Positions 1 to 7,988 of a DNA stretch of 64,000 nt are shown piece by piece; positions within the stretch are counted from its first letter, which is position 1; every line of letters begins with the position of its first letter. The notes beneath the pieces were generated by a model that worked only from the letters and a program-made list of their open reading frames with translations, ran no database searches and was not told the DNA's origin. The stretch is from Arthrobacter sp. PAMC25564 (GTDB taxonomy: Bacteria; Actinomycetota; Actinomycetes; Actinomycetales; Micrococcaceae): NCBI RefSeq assembly GCF_004798705.1, contig NZ_CP039290.1, positions 4,092,001-4,156,000 on the forward strand, given 5' to 3'. The position numbers and the translations under genes are program-made.

Positions 1-1136
1 ACGCCCATGGACCAGCGGGCACCGGCGACGTTGGCCACCCAGCCCACCAGGGGCGCCCCGATCGGCGTGCCGCCCATGAAGATCGCCATGTACAGGGCCA
101 TCACCCGCCCGCGCATCACCGGGTCTGTCGTCGTCTGGACGTAGCCGTTGGCGCTCGTCATCATGGTGATCGCGAAAAGCCCCACCGGCACCAGCGCCAC
201 GCCGAACCAGAAGTAGTTGGGCGCCAGCGCGGCAACGCCGGAGGTCACACCGAAGGCTCCTGCGGCCCCGAAGATGATCCTCAGCCTGGGCTTCTTGCGG
301 CCGGCGGACAGCAGCGCCCCCGCGACCGATCCGATTGCCATGATCGAGTTCATGAGTCCGAAGGCGCTGGCGTCCAGGCCGAACTCGGTGCCGACCATGG
401 CCGCGATGAACAGGACGAAGTTCAGTCCCAGGGTCCCCACGATGAAGACCGCCACCAGCACGACCACGATGTCCGGCCGGAACCTCACGTAGCGCAGCCC
501 TTCGCGGATCCGACCCTTGCCGGCGGCCGCCCGTGGCAACTGGCGCAGCGACGCTGACGGAATCTTCCACAGGCTCAGCAGCATGGCAACGAAGCTCAGC
601 GCGTTAATCAGGAAAACCCAGCCCGGGCCGACAACGACCGTGAGTACGCCGGACACCGCGGGTCCGATCATCCTGGCCACGTTGAAGGAGGCGCTGTTGA
701 GCGCCACCGCATTGGGAAGGTAGTCCTCCCGGACCAGCTCGGACACGAAGGTCTGCCGCACGGGGGCGTCCAGGGCTGACACGACGCCGAGCAGCAAGGC
801 GAAGCCGTAGACGTGCCAGAGCTGTGCCGCACCCGAGACGGCCAGGATACCGAGCGCAGCGCTCAGCAGCGCCATCCCCGATTGGGTCAAAACCAGGAGC
901 TGTTTACGGTTGAACCGGTCGGCGACGAGTCCGGCGACCGGTGCCAGGAAGAGCTGCGGCCCCAGTTGCAGGGCCATCGTGATACCCATGGCCCCGGCGT
1001 CGTGATCGGTCAGGTGGGCGAAGACCAGCCAGTCCTGGGCGGTGCGTTGCATCCAGGTCCCAATATTGGAGATGATCGCCCCGACGAACCAGATCCGGTA
1101 GTTCAGGATGTGCAGCGACTTGAAGGTGGACATCAT
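1..1136 (-). CDS. MFS transporter (EntS/MFS_3-like exporter), 3' end beyond window
   Basis: Major facilitator superfamily permease, probably a drug or metabolite exporter in the cytoplasmic membrane. The reading frame starts at a double ATG (1136 or 1133) behind a good GGAGG ribosome site seven bases upstream and stays open to base 1, giving at least 378 residues. The N-terminus reads MMSTFKSLHILNYRIWFVG and is followed by the NIGTWMQRTAQDWLV segment typical of MFS_3/EntS-like members. A cytoplasmic-loop motif DRFNRKQLL (loop 2-3 of the MFS fold) and many alternating hydrophobic segments follow. The C-terminal part lies outside the window. The substrate cannot be read from the sequence. Its neighbour, DUF3027, is on the same strand about 40 bases upstream. 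Confidence 0.85.
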   Translation of the reverse strand, partial: MMSTFKSLHILNYRIWFVGAIISNIGTWMQRTAQDWLVFAHLTDHDAGAMGITMALQLGPQLFLAPVAGLVADRFNRKQLLVLTQSGMALLSAALGILAVSGAAQLWHVYGFALLLGVVSALDAPVRQTFVSELVREDYLPNAVALNSASFNVARMIGPAVSGVLTVVVGPGWVFLINALSFVAMLLSLWKIPSASLRQLPRAAAGKGRIREGLRYVRFRPDIVVVLVAVFIVGTLGLNFVLFIAAMVGTEFGLDASAFGLMNSIMAIGSVAGALLSAGRKKPRLRIIFGAAGAFGVTSGVAALAPNYFWFGVALVPVGLFAITMMTSANGYVQTTTDPVMRGRVMALYMAIFMGGTPIGAPLVGWVANVAGARWSMG

Positions 1137-1177
1137 ATCCAGTCCTCCCCAGGCACGCCCCCGGACGGTTCCAACCG

Positions 1178-1759
1178 CTAGTCAGCCTCAAGTGCGGAAG
1201 CGTTCCGCTCGCCGGAGTCTTCATCGTCGGAGTCTTCATAGTCGTCGTCAACATCGTCGTCGGACTCCGCGGCAGCCTGCTCCACGGGCTCGGCGACGGA
1301 CTCCGCCTCGGCGGCCTCGTCACCCTGTTCGTCTTCCGGGCGGACACGTTCGGCCCACGGGACCCAGACAGGTGCCAGGATGGATTCCTCCGAGGGCAGC
1401 AGGCCCAGTTCATCGACCGTCACAACCTTGGACCGCGAGTTGCGGGTCAGCACGGCGTACCACTGCCAGCCGAGGTAGCCGGGCAGCTTCGATTCGAACA
1501 GGTGGGTGACCAGCCGGTCGCCCTCGGTCTTGGCTCCCAGATGCCGGCCGATCTGCCAGGGCTCGGCGATCCCTTCCACTGCCGTGCGGGCGTCGTCGAC
1601 GGCGGCGGCCAGGACGGCGTCGGGCTTGCCGGTGCGCCAGACCGGAACGCCGGCGCGCGGCTTGGTCCTGGCTTTCCCCCCGGCGGTATCGGATCCGGCT
1701 TTATTGGATCCGGCACGGCCGGACGCCTCGGGCGTGTTCTGCTCAGGTTCCGGAGTCAT
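1178..1759 (-). CDS. DUF3027 domain-containing protein
   Basis: Conserved actinobacterial protein of unknown function, 193 residues from the ATG at 1759. A TTG directly before it is possible but less likely. The central block (about residues 35-120) carries the family features: AEPWQIGRHLGA, then LPGYLGWQWYAVLTR, then LPSEESILAPVWVPW. The N-terminal 35 residues are low-complexity (Gly/Lys/Pro). The C-terminal 60 residues are strongly acidic, rich in Glu/Asp/Ser, and probably disordered. It lies eight bases behind the cold-shock-domain gene on the same strand, a pairing I recall as common in actinobacteria, so the two are probably co-transcribed. The sequence supports no enzymatic role. Confidence 0.85.
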   Translation of the reverse strand: MTPEPEQNTPEASGRAGSNKAGSDTAGGKARTKPRAGVPVWRTGKPDAVLAAAVDDARTAVEGIAEPWQIGRHLGAKTEGDRLVTHLFESKLPGYLGWQWYAVLTRNSRSKVVTVDELGLLPSEESILAPVWVPWAERVRPEDEQGDEAAEAESVAEPVEQAAAESDDDVDDDYEDSDDEDSGERNASALEAD

Positions 1760-1767
1760 CAAGGGCC

Positions 1768-2151
1768 TTATACGTCCAACTCGTCGGCAACCTTGCGCAG
1801 GGCTGCCGCGATCGCCTTGCCCTTGTTGCCTTCCGGGTACTTGCCCGCGGCGAGGGTACCGGAGAGGTTGTCCAGCACGGTGACGAGGTCCTGCACCAGC
1901 GGCGCGAGATCCTTGGCGCTGGGCCGCTTGGCCTTGGCGATGGACGGCGTCTTGTCCAGCACGCGCAGGCCCAGGGCCTGGGCGCCCTTGCGGCCGTCGG
2001 CCACACCGAATTCAACCCGGGTGCCGGCCTTGAGTTCGGTTACGCCCTCGGGCAACGCGGACTTGGGCAGGAAGACCTCCTGGCCGTCCTCGCCTGCGAG
2101 GAATCCAAAGCCCTTTTCCTTGTCATACCACTTGACCTTGCCGGTAGGCAC
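1768..2151 (-). CDS. Cold-shock-domain protein with C-terminal extension
   Basis: Nucleic-acid-binding protein with an N-terminal CSD OB-fold (residues 1-65: PTGKVKWYDKEKGFGFL contains RNP1-like KGFGF, then QEVFLPKSAL in place of RNP2). About 60 further residues form a predicted helical tail (DLAPLVQDLVTVLDNL). At 127 residues it is nearly twice the size of a classical CspA, which matches a known long actinobacterial group. I chose the GTG at 2151 because an AAGAAGG ribosome site precedes it and the CSD begins right there. A longer frame from GTG 2196 would add a 15-residue non-conserved leader. It lies upstream of, and is probably cotranscribed with, DUF3027. Confidence 0.85.
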   Translation of the reverse strand: MPTGKVKWYDKEKGFGFLAGEDGQEVFLPKSALPEGVTELKAGTRVEFGVADGRKGAQALGLRVLDKTPSIAKAKRPSAKDLAPLVQDLVTVLDNLSGTLAAGKYPEGNKGKAIAAALRKVADELDV

Positions 2152-2328
2152 GTAATCAACCTTCTTCGTTCTGCTGGGGACACGGCCGGCGGTCACCGCA
2201 TCCGCATGTATATGCGGGTTCAGGGTATGACCGCCTGGACCATGTTGGTCTGTACCCCAAGGTTATCCTGCCTGGCCTACTTTGACGGTTTGAGGCGCGG
2301 AACAGGCCTGACTGTTAGCGTTGCACCC

Positions 2329-2562
2329 ATGACAACACTGCAGATCCGGCGGCCCCTGTTGATCGTTGCGGCCGCCGTTGCCGTGCTTTCCCTTGTGGCT
2401 GTAGGCACGGTCATGGCCATGGCCTTCAATAATGTCGTCGCCCCGGTCTGGGTCACGTCAACGGCCCTGTACGGGCTGCCGCTGGCTTTCCTGCTCATGC
2501 TGTTCCTCGTGATCGACGGGGTCGCAGCCCGCCGCCGCACGCGCGGGCCGGGCGAACGGTAG
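2329..2562 (+). CDS. Small two-TM membrane protein, function unknown
   Basis: A 77-residue protein starting at ATG 2329 with MTTLQIRRPLLIVAA. Two hydrophobic segments (about residues 9-31 and 38-63) flank a short loop and are followed by an Arg-rich cytoplasmic tail, ARRRTRGPGER. This fits a small integral membrane protein. I do not recognise a family. It stops ten bases before the helicase-associated gene and could be the first gene of that operon. The upstream 180 bases are shared with the divergent cold-shock gene and would hold both promoters. Confidence 0.6.
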   Translation: MTTLQIRRPLLIVAAAVAVLSLVAVGTVMAMAFNNVVAPVWVTSTALYGLPLAFLLMLFLVIDGVAARRRTRGPGER

Positions 2563-2572
2563 CGTTGGGCTG

Positions 2573-5071
2573 ATGTCCCTCATTCGCGCGCTCAGCAAGG
2601 AACTGGAGGCACGCAGCGACGACTCGTTGCGGGCCCTTTTCTCCGCGCGGCCGGATCTGATCTCCCCGGGCGTACCGGACTTCGCCGCCCTCGCCGCACG
2701 GGCGAGCGGACGCGTCAGCGTGCAGCGGGCGCTGGAGCGGCTCAACCGCCCCGAGATGCAGGTACTGGAAACCCTGCATCTGTGTACCAACACGGACACC
2801 GGCCACAGCGCCCCCGCCGGGACGCTGAAGAAGCTGATCAACGGCTCCACGGCCGCGGCAATCGAGCGGCTGCTGCATTCGCTCCAGGAACTGGCACTCG
2901 TCCACCGGGCCGAGCCACCCCATGGCGTGACCACGGCGGCCGGCACGCGGCCGCGCCACTACCTTCCGGTCGGCAGCCTCAAGGATGTCATCGGAATCTA
3001 CCCCGCGGGCCTGGGCCGGAACTATACCGAGCTGGTGCGGCTCCAGCCGGCCTTCGCGCAGCGGGTCGTGCAGCTCGTGGCGGAACTGCACCACAGCGGT
3101 GCAGCCATCGCCCCCGCCACAACACCGATGGAGGCAGCCCTGTCGCTGCAGCGCTGGACGGCGACGCCGGAAGGCCTCCAACAGATTCTCGCCACAGCCC
3201 CGGAACGTACGACGGCGCTGCTCGCCAGGTTCGGGAACTGGGCCATGGGTGCCGTTCCCCAGGCTCAACGTCGCGCCTCCGTACTCAACGAAGGTGCCGA
3301 CGTCGGGCCGGTGGACTGGTTGCTGGCCCGAGGCCTTCTGGTGCCGCTGGACGCCGCCCACGTCGAGCTTCCGCACAGCGTCGGCGTGTCCCTGCGGGGC
3401 GGGTTCATCATCGAAAACTTCGCCCTGAATCCCCCGGTCCCGAAGCTGGGCCACACCACTGCCGCGCTGCGCCGCAATGCCGCGCTGGGCGCCATTGCCG
3501 AGACCCTGAGGCTCACCAGCGAACTGCTCCACAGCGTCCGCCAGCAGCCGCTCGTCACCCTGCGGAGCGGCGGCGTCGGCGTCCGGGAGATGAAGCGCCT
3601 GGCGGACTCCCTGCGGATCGGCCTGCACGAGGCCGGGGTGCTGGCGGAGTTGTGTGCCCTGGCCGGGCTGCTGCGCCTGGATGTTGACAGCTCGGCCTGG
3701 GTCCAGGCGCCGGAGCTTGAATGGCTGGCCCTCCCGCGGCAGGAGCAATGGCTCTGGCTCGTCAACGCCTGGCTGGCGAGTGAGCGCGCCCCCTCGCTCG
3801 TGGGCCAGCCCGTCAGCGGCATCGCCCCGGTTCCGGCTGCGCACCGCGGCACGGCCGGCACCACCATCAACGCGCTCTCCGCCGAGGCCCAGCGGCCCGA
3901 CGCGCCTGTGGTGCGCAAGCGGATCCTGGAAATCCTGGACGAACTCACCCGGGAGGCCTCGGCTGCGGACGGCCAGGCGCCGATACTGGATGCCGGAGCA
4001 GTGCTGGAGCGCGCCGACTGGGCCCAGCCCCGGATGGCCCGGCGCTTCAGCTCGCTGATCCGCGGCGTGCTGGCCGAGGCGGAAATGCTCGGTCTCGTCG
4101 GCTCCGGAGCGCTCAGCCAGCTCGGCGCGGCGATCGCCGCCGGGCAGCCGGACGACGCCTTGGGCATCCTGGGCGAGCATCTGCCCGCGGCCCTGAACCA
4201 TGTCCTGCTGCAGGCCGATCTGACCGCGGTGGCCCCGGGCTACCTCGCCCCGGAGCTGAGCGAGAAACTCCTCACGATGGCCGATGCCGAAGGCCAGGGG
4301 CCGGCGACCATCTACCGTTTCTCCGTCGCTTCAGTCCGGCGGGCCCTGGATGCGGGCCAGGACGCCCAGGCCATGCTGGACTTCCTGCGCGAGCATTCGG
4401 CCACAGCCATACCGCAGCCGCTCCGGTACCTCATCGAGGACACCTCCGCCCGCCACGCCAGGCTCCGGGTGGGCGCCGCGACAAGCTTCATCCAGAGCGA
4501 GGATGAGACGGCCCTGCTGGATCTGCTGAACACCTCCGCCGCGGCAGGCCTGGGGCTGGCCCGCATCGCGCCGACCGTCGTCATCTCGCAGGCCCCGCCC
4601 CGGGAAACCGCCCACGTGCTCCGGAACCTGGGGCTGTCCCCCGCGGTGGAGGAGCCCGGGTCCACCGTCGTCCGGCTGCGGCGTGGCGCGGCCCTGCCCG
4701 GCGGCGGCCGTCCGGTCTACAGCGCCCCGAGCACCGCGCCGCCGGACGCCGACGTCGACGCGCAACTGGCGGTGCTCCGCAACGGCCGGCCCGCCCCCGG
4801 CAACCACGGAAGCCAGCGCCCCCCGGCTGCTCCGGGCAGCGAGGAAGCCACGCAGCTGGGGCTGGAGACCTTGCAGAAGGCAATCAGGCTCAAACAGCGG
4901 GTCGTTATCAACGTCGTGGACGGCCTGGGGAATGCCAGCCGCGAGACGGTTGTCCCGGTGGCTGTGAACGGTGGCCGGGTCCGGGTTTTCGATCCGGGCA
5001 AGGACACCGAACGGGTGCTGTCCATCCACCGAATCGTCGAAGTCGAGGCCGCAGAGGAATTGCTCCAGTGA
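2573..5071 (+). CDS. Helicase-associated (Helicase_C_3) domain protein
   Basis: Large 832-residue protein of the actinobacterial family that always sits next to an XPB-type helicase. It has no Walker motifs of its own. The N-terminal 400 residues consist of winged-helix-like repeats, for example MSLIRALSKELEARSDDSL and LNRPEMQVLETLHL. The C-terminal domain (about 510-650) corresponds to Helicase_C_3, and the last 60 residues (LGLETLQKAIRLKQRVVI onward) resemble a WYL-like strand domain. Its stop overlaps the helicase start (GTGA, four bases), so the two proteins are translationally coupled and probably form a DNA-repair complex. The role in nucleotide excision repair is inferred from the partner and not shown by catalytic residues. 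Confidence 0.85.
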   Translation: MSLIRALSKELEARSDDSLRALFSARPDLISPGVPDFAALAARASGRVSVQRALERLNRPEMQVLETLHLCTNTDTGHSAPAGTLKKLINGSTAAAIERLLHSLQELALVHRAEPPHGVTTAAGTRPRHYLPVGSLKDVIGIYPAGLGRNYTELVRLQPAFAQRVVQLVAELHHSGAAIAPATTPMEAALSLQRWTATPEGLQQILATAPERTTALLARFGNWAMGAVPQAQRRASVLNEGADVGPVDWLLARGLLVPLDAAHVELPHSVGVSLRGGFIIENFALNPPVPKLGHTTAALRRNAALGAIAETLRLTSELLHSVRQQPLVTLRSGGVGVREMKRLADSLRIGLHEAGVLAELCALAGLLRLDVDSSAWVQAPELEWLALPRQEQWLWLVNAWLASERAPSLVGQPVSGIAPVPAAHRGTAGTTINALSAEAQRPDAPVVRKRILEILDELTREASAADGQAPILDAGAVLERADWAQPRMARRFSSLIRGVLAEAEMLGLVGSGALSQLGAAIAAGQPDDALGILGEHLPAALNHVLLQADLTAVAPGYLAPELSEKLLTMADAEGQGPATIYRFSVASVRRALDAGQDAQAMLDFLREHSATAIPQPLRYLIEDTSARHARLRVGAATSFIQSEDETALLDLLNTSAAAGLGLARIAPTVVISQAPPRETAHVLRNLGLSPAVEEPGSTVVRLRRGAALPGGGRPVYSAPSTAPPDADVDAQLAVLRNGRPAPGNHGSQRPPAAPGSEEATQLGLETLQKAIRLKQRVVINVVDGLGNASRETVVPVAVNGGRVRVFDPGKDTERVLSIHRIVEVEAAEELLQ

Positions 5072-6723
5072 ACGACGGGCCCCTGATTGTCCAGAGCGAC
5101 AAGACCATCCTGCTGGAAGTCGACCATGAGCTGGCCACAGAGGCCCGCCACGCGATCGCCGCATTCGCCGAGCTTGAGCGCGCCCCGGAGCACATGCACA
5201 GCTACCGGCTCACGCCGCTGGGCCTCTGGAACGCCCGGGCGGCCGGGCTCGACGCCGAAAGGGTGCTGGACACGCTGCTCAAGTACTCCCGCTTCCCGGT
5301 GCCGCATTCGCTGCTGATCGATATCGAAGAGACCATGTCCCGCTACGGCCGGCTGCGGCTCGAAAAGGACCCCCAGCACGGACTGGTGATGCGCACCTCC
5401 GACTATCCGGTGCTCGAAGAGGTCAGCCGGGCCAAAAAGATCCAGCCCCTGCTGGGCCCGAGGATCGACGCCGAGACCGTCGTAGTGCACTCCTCCCAGC
5501 GCGGGCAGCTCAAGCAGCTGCTGCTCAAGATCGGCTGGCCGGCGGAGGACCTCGCCGGCTACGTGGACGGCACTCCGCACCCCATCATGCTCAACGAAAC
5601 CGGCTGGAAGCTCCGGCCGTACCAGCAGCTCGCGATGGAAAACTTCTGGGCCGGCGGCAGCGGCGTCGTCGTGCTGCCCTGCGGTGCCGGCAAGACCCTC
5701 GTCGGCGCCGCCGCGATGGCCACGAGTTCCACCACCACGCTGATCCTGGTGACCAACACGGTCTCGGCCCGGCAGTGGAAGGACGAGCTGCTCAGGCGGA
5801 CCTCGCTCACCGAAGATGAGATCGGCGAGTACTCCGGCGCCGTCAAGGAGGTCCGTCCGGTCACTATCGCCACCTACCAGGTCCTGACCACCAAGCGCGG
5901 CGGGCTGTACCCCCACCTGGAGCTTGTGGACGGCCATGACTGGGGCCTCATCATCTACGACGAGGTCCATCTGCTGCCTGCCCCGATCTTCCGCATGACC
6001 GCGGACCTGCAGGCCCGGCGGCGGCTCGGGCTGACGGCCACGCTGGTCCGCGAGGACGGCCGCGAAGGCGAGGTCTTCAGCCTGATCGGCCCCAAACGCT
6101 ACGACGCGCCGTGGAAGGACATCGAGGCCCAGGGCTACATAGCCCCCGCGGACTGCGTGGAGGTCCGGGTGGATCTCCCCCGCGACGAGCGGGTCGCCTA
6201 TGCGATGGCCGAGGACGCGGACAAGTACCGGCTCTGCGCCAGCTCCGAGACCAAGACCCTCGTCGTCGAGCAGCTCGTCGCCGAACACGCCGGCGAGCAG
6301 CTCCTCGTGATCGGGCAGTACATCGACCAACTGGACGAGATCGGCGAGCGCCTGCACGCCCCGGTGATCAAGGGCGACACCCCGGTCAAGGAACGCCAGC
6401 GGCTTTTTGACGCCTTCCGTGCCGGAGAGGTGCAGACCCTCGTGGTGTCCAAGGTCGCCAACTTCTCCATCGACCTGCCCGAGGCCTCGGTCGCGATCCA
6501 GGTCTCGGGGTCGTTCGGCTCCCGGCAGGAGGAGGCCCAGCGGCTGGGCCGGCTCCTGCGCCCGAAAAAGGACGGCCGGGCCGCCCGCTTCTATTCGCTC
6601 GTGGCCCGCGACACCCTGGACCAGGACTTCGCAGCCAAGCGCCAGCGCTTCCTGGCCGAGCAGGGCTATGCGTACCGGATCATGGACGCCAAGGACGTCG
6701 GAAGGAACCCCTCGGCTCCCTGA
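5068..6723 (+). CDS. XPB/Ssl2-type DNA repair helicase
   Basis: Superfamily 2 3'-5' DNA helicase of the bacterial XPB family, 551 residues, starting at a GTG that overlaps the stop of the preceding gene. The N-terminal 170 residues are the damage-recognition-like domain. The RecA-like core then shows motif I LPCGAGKT (about residues 203-210), motif II DEVH (298-301), motif III GLTATLVRED, and in the second RecA lobe VIGQYIDQLDEIGERL and motif VI QEEAQRLGRLLRPKK. All core ATPase motifs are intact. Known homologues (Mycobacterium XPB) unwind DNA in an ATP-dependent way, and a repair role is inferred. The coupled upstream gene is its usual companion. Confidence 0.93.
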   Translation: MNDGPLIVQSDKTILLEVDHELATEARHAIAAFAELERAPEHMHSYRLTPLGLWNARAAGLDAERVLDTLLKYSRFPVPHSLLIDIEETMSRYGRLRLEKDPQHGLVMRTSDYPVLEEVSRAKKIQPLLGPRIDAETVVVHSSQRGQLKQLLLKIGWPAEDLAGYVDGTPHPIMLNETGWKLRPYQQLAMENFWAGGSGVVVLPCGAGKTLVGAAAMATSSTTTLILVTNTVSARQWKDELLRRTSLTEDEIGEYSGAVKEVRPVTIATYQVLTTKRGGLYPHLELVDGHDWGLIIYDEVHLLPAPIFRMTADLQARRRLGLTATLVREDGREGEVFSLIGPKRYDAPWKDIEAQGYIAPADCVEVRVDLPRDERVAYAMAEDADKYRLCASSETKTLVVEQLVAEHAGEQLLVIGQYIDQLDEIGERLHAPVIKGDTPVKERQRLFDAFRAGEVQTLVVSKVANFSIDLPEASVAIQVSGSFGSRQEEAQRLGRLLRPKKDGRAARFYSLVARDTLDQDFAAKRQRFLAEQGYAYRIMDAKDVGRNPSAP

Positions 6724-6749
6724 GTGCTGAGGTGGCTGCGCTCGGATCG

Positions 6750-6870
6750 TCAGTCGGTGGACGCGAGCAGGTCCAGGACGAAACGTGCCATGTCCGCGCG
6801 GCCGGCCACCAGGCCCCGCAGCTCGTCCGAGTCCTGCTCCGCCGTCCGGGCCGATATGAACGCGCGGTCG
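6750..6870 (-). pseudogene. 3' remnant of an unidentified minus-strand gene
   Basis: On the minus strand an open segment ends at a TGA (6752-6750). It encodes a protein-like C-terminus that includes AEQDSDELRGLVAGRADM and ARFVLDLLASTD. The composition (amphipathic helix, Leu/Val/Asp) is that of real coding sequence, while the plus-strand reading of the same bases is an Arg/Ser-rich string typical of antisense. There is no usable start, and a TAG at 6896-6894 closes the frame. I read it as the tail of a gene that lost its 5' part. The source protein is not recognised. Confidence 0.45.
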
Positions 6871-7218
6871 CTGCCAGGACTGCGACCCTCGCACTATCGC
6901 GTTATGTCCCGGGTACCCGGCGGCGGCCTCCGGCTCTCCGAGCTCGCCGAACGCGCGGACATCACCAAGGCGGGCATCGGTCAGTTCATGAAGTACCTGG
7001 AGAAGCTGGAGTACGTAGCCCTTACCCCGGACCCCTCTGACAGCCGCGCAAAAATCGTGAGGCTGACAGCCTCCGGCCGGGCCGCCGTCGAACTCTCGGC
7101 GCGGGTCCTTGCCGACACCGAGCTGCGCTGGTCAGCGGCGCTCGGCCCCGAGCGCCATCAGGAGCTCCGGCGCTCGCTTTACGAAGTGAGCCTGCTTTCG
7201 GCACGGAACAATCCATAG
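6856..7218 (+). CDS. MarR-family regulator, apparently N-terminally truncated
   Basis: Winged-helix DNA-binding protein of the MarR family. From ATG 6856 it has 120 residues: LPGLRPSHYRVMSRV (helix 2), LSELAERADITKAGIGQF (helix-turn-helix), then the wing VALTPDPSDSRAKIVRLTASG and a C-terminal dimerisation helix. Family members normally have about 25-30 more residues at the N-terminus, forming dimer helix 1. Upstream in-frame sequence back to GTG 6724 reads as an Arg/Ser-rich string that looks like antisense of another gene, so I do not accept it as native protein. Whether the shortened protein folds and dimerises is unclear. Its target is unknown. Confidence 0.6.
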   Translation: MNARSLPGLRPSHYRVMSRVPGGGLRLSELAERADITKAGIGQFMKYLEKLEYVALTPDPSDSRAKIVRLTASGRAAVELSARVLADTELRWSAALGPERHQELRRSLYEVSLLSARNNP

Positions 7219-7263
7219 AACACACATCTGCCATTCAGAAAACTCCCAGAGTCTGGGAGCATC

Positions 7264-7986
7264 ATGGGAGTTATGAAAAAGAACGGTCCAGAAGCCAAGC
7301 TCCTCGTCGTCGATGACGAACCGAACATCCGTGAACTGCTGTCCACTTCGTTGCGCTTCGCCGGCTTCGAGGTCGTTTCGGCGGGCACCGGACGCGAGGC
7401 GCTGGCCGCGGCGGAACTTCATGCCCCCGACCTCGCCGTGCTCGATGTCATGCTGCCGGACATGGACGGCTTCACCGTCACCCGCCGCCTGCGCGCCGCC
7501 GGCAAGCACTTCCCCGTCCTCTTCCTGACGGCCAAGGACGACACCGAGGACAAGGTCACCGGACTGACCGTGGGAGGCGACGACTACGTCACCAAACCGT
7601 TCAGCCTCGACGAGGTGGTGGCCCGCATCCGGGCTGTGCTGCGCCGCACCCAGCCGCAATTGGACGACGACGACGCCGTCATCCGGGTGGATGACCTGGA
7701 GCTCGACGACGACGCGCACGAGGTGCGTCGCGGCGGCATCGTGATAGAGCTCTCGCCGACCGAGTTCAAGCTCCTGCGCTACCTCATGCTCAACCCGAAC
7801 CGGGTGCTGTCCAAGGCGCAGATCCTCGACCACGTCTGGGAATACGACTTCAATGGTGATGCCTCGATCGTGGAGTCCTACATCTCGTACCTGCGCCGCA
7901 AGGTGGACATCGATCCCGACGCGCCGGCCCTGATCCAGACCAAGCGGGGCGTCGGCTACGTGCTGCGGACAGCCGAGAAACGCTGA
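7264..7986 (+). CDS. OmpR/PhoB-type response regulator
   Basis: Two-component transcription factor of 240 residues. The receiver domain (about 12-125) keeps the acidic pocket (VVDDEP), the phosphorylation site D61 in LAVLDVMLPDMDGF, the switch residue T90 and the conserved K112 in DDYVTKPFSLDE. The C-terminal winged helix (140-236) shows SPTEFKLLRYLMLNPNRVLS and ends in the family signature KRGVGYVLR. A second in-frame ATG lies three codons in. The histidine kinase gene starts two bases after its stop, so they form one operon. It resembles the TcrA/TrcR group. The signal sensed is not evident. Confidence 0.93.
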   Translation: MGVMKKNGPEAKLLVVDDEPNIRELLSTSLRFAGFEVVSAGTGREALAAAELHAPDLAVLDVMLPDMDGFTVTRRLRAAGKHFPVLFLTAKDDTEDKVTGLTVGGDDYVTKPFSLDEVVARIRAVLRRTQPQLDDDDAVIRVDDLELDDDAHEVRRGGIVIELSPTEFKLLRYLMLNPNRVLSKAQILDHVWEYDFNGDASIVESYISYLRRKVDIDPDAPALIQTKRGVGYVLRTAEKR

Positions 7987-7988
7987 CC

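Noticed and set aside
6724..6855. N-terminal 44 residues of a longer MarR protein from GTG 6724
   Set aside because: The string is Arg/Ser-rich, has no similarity to the MarR N-terminal helix, and the opposite strand reads as genuine protein, so I used ATG 6856.
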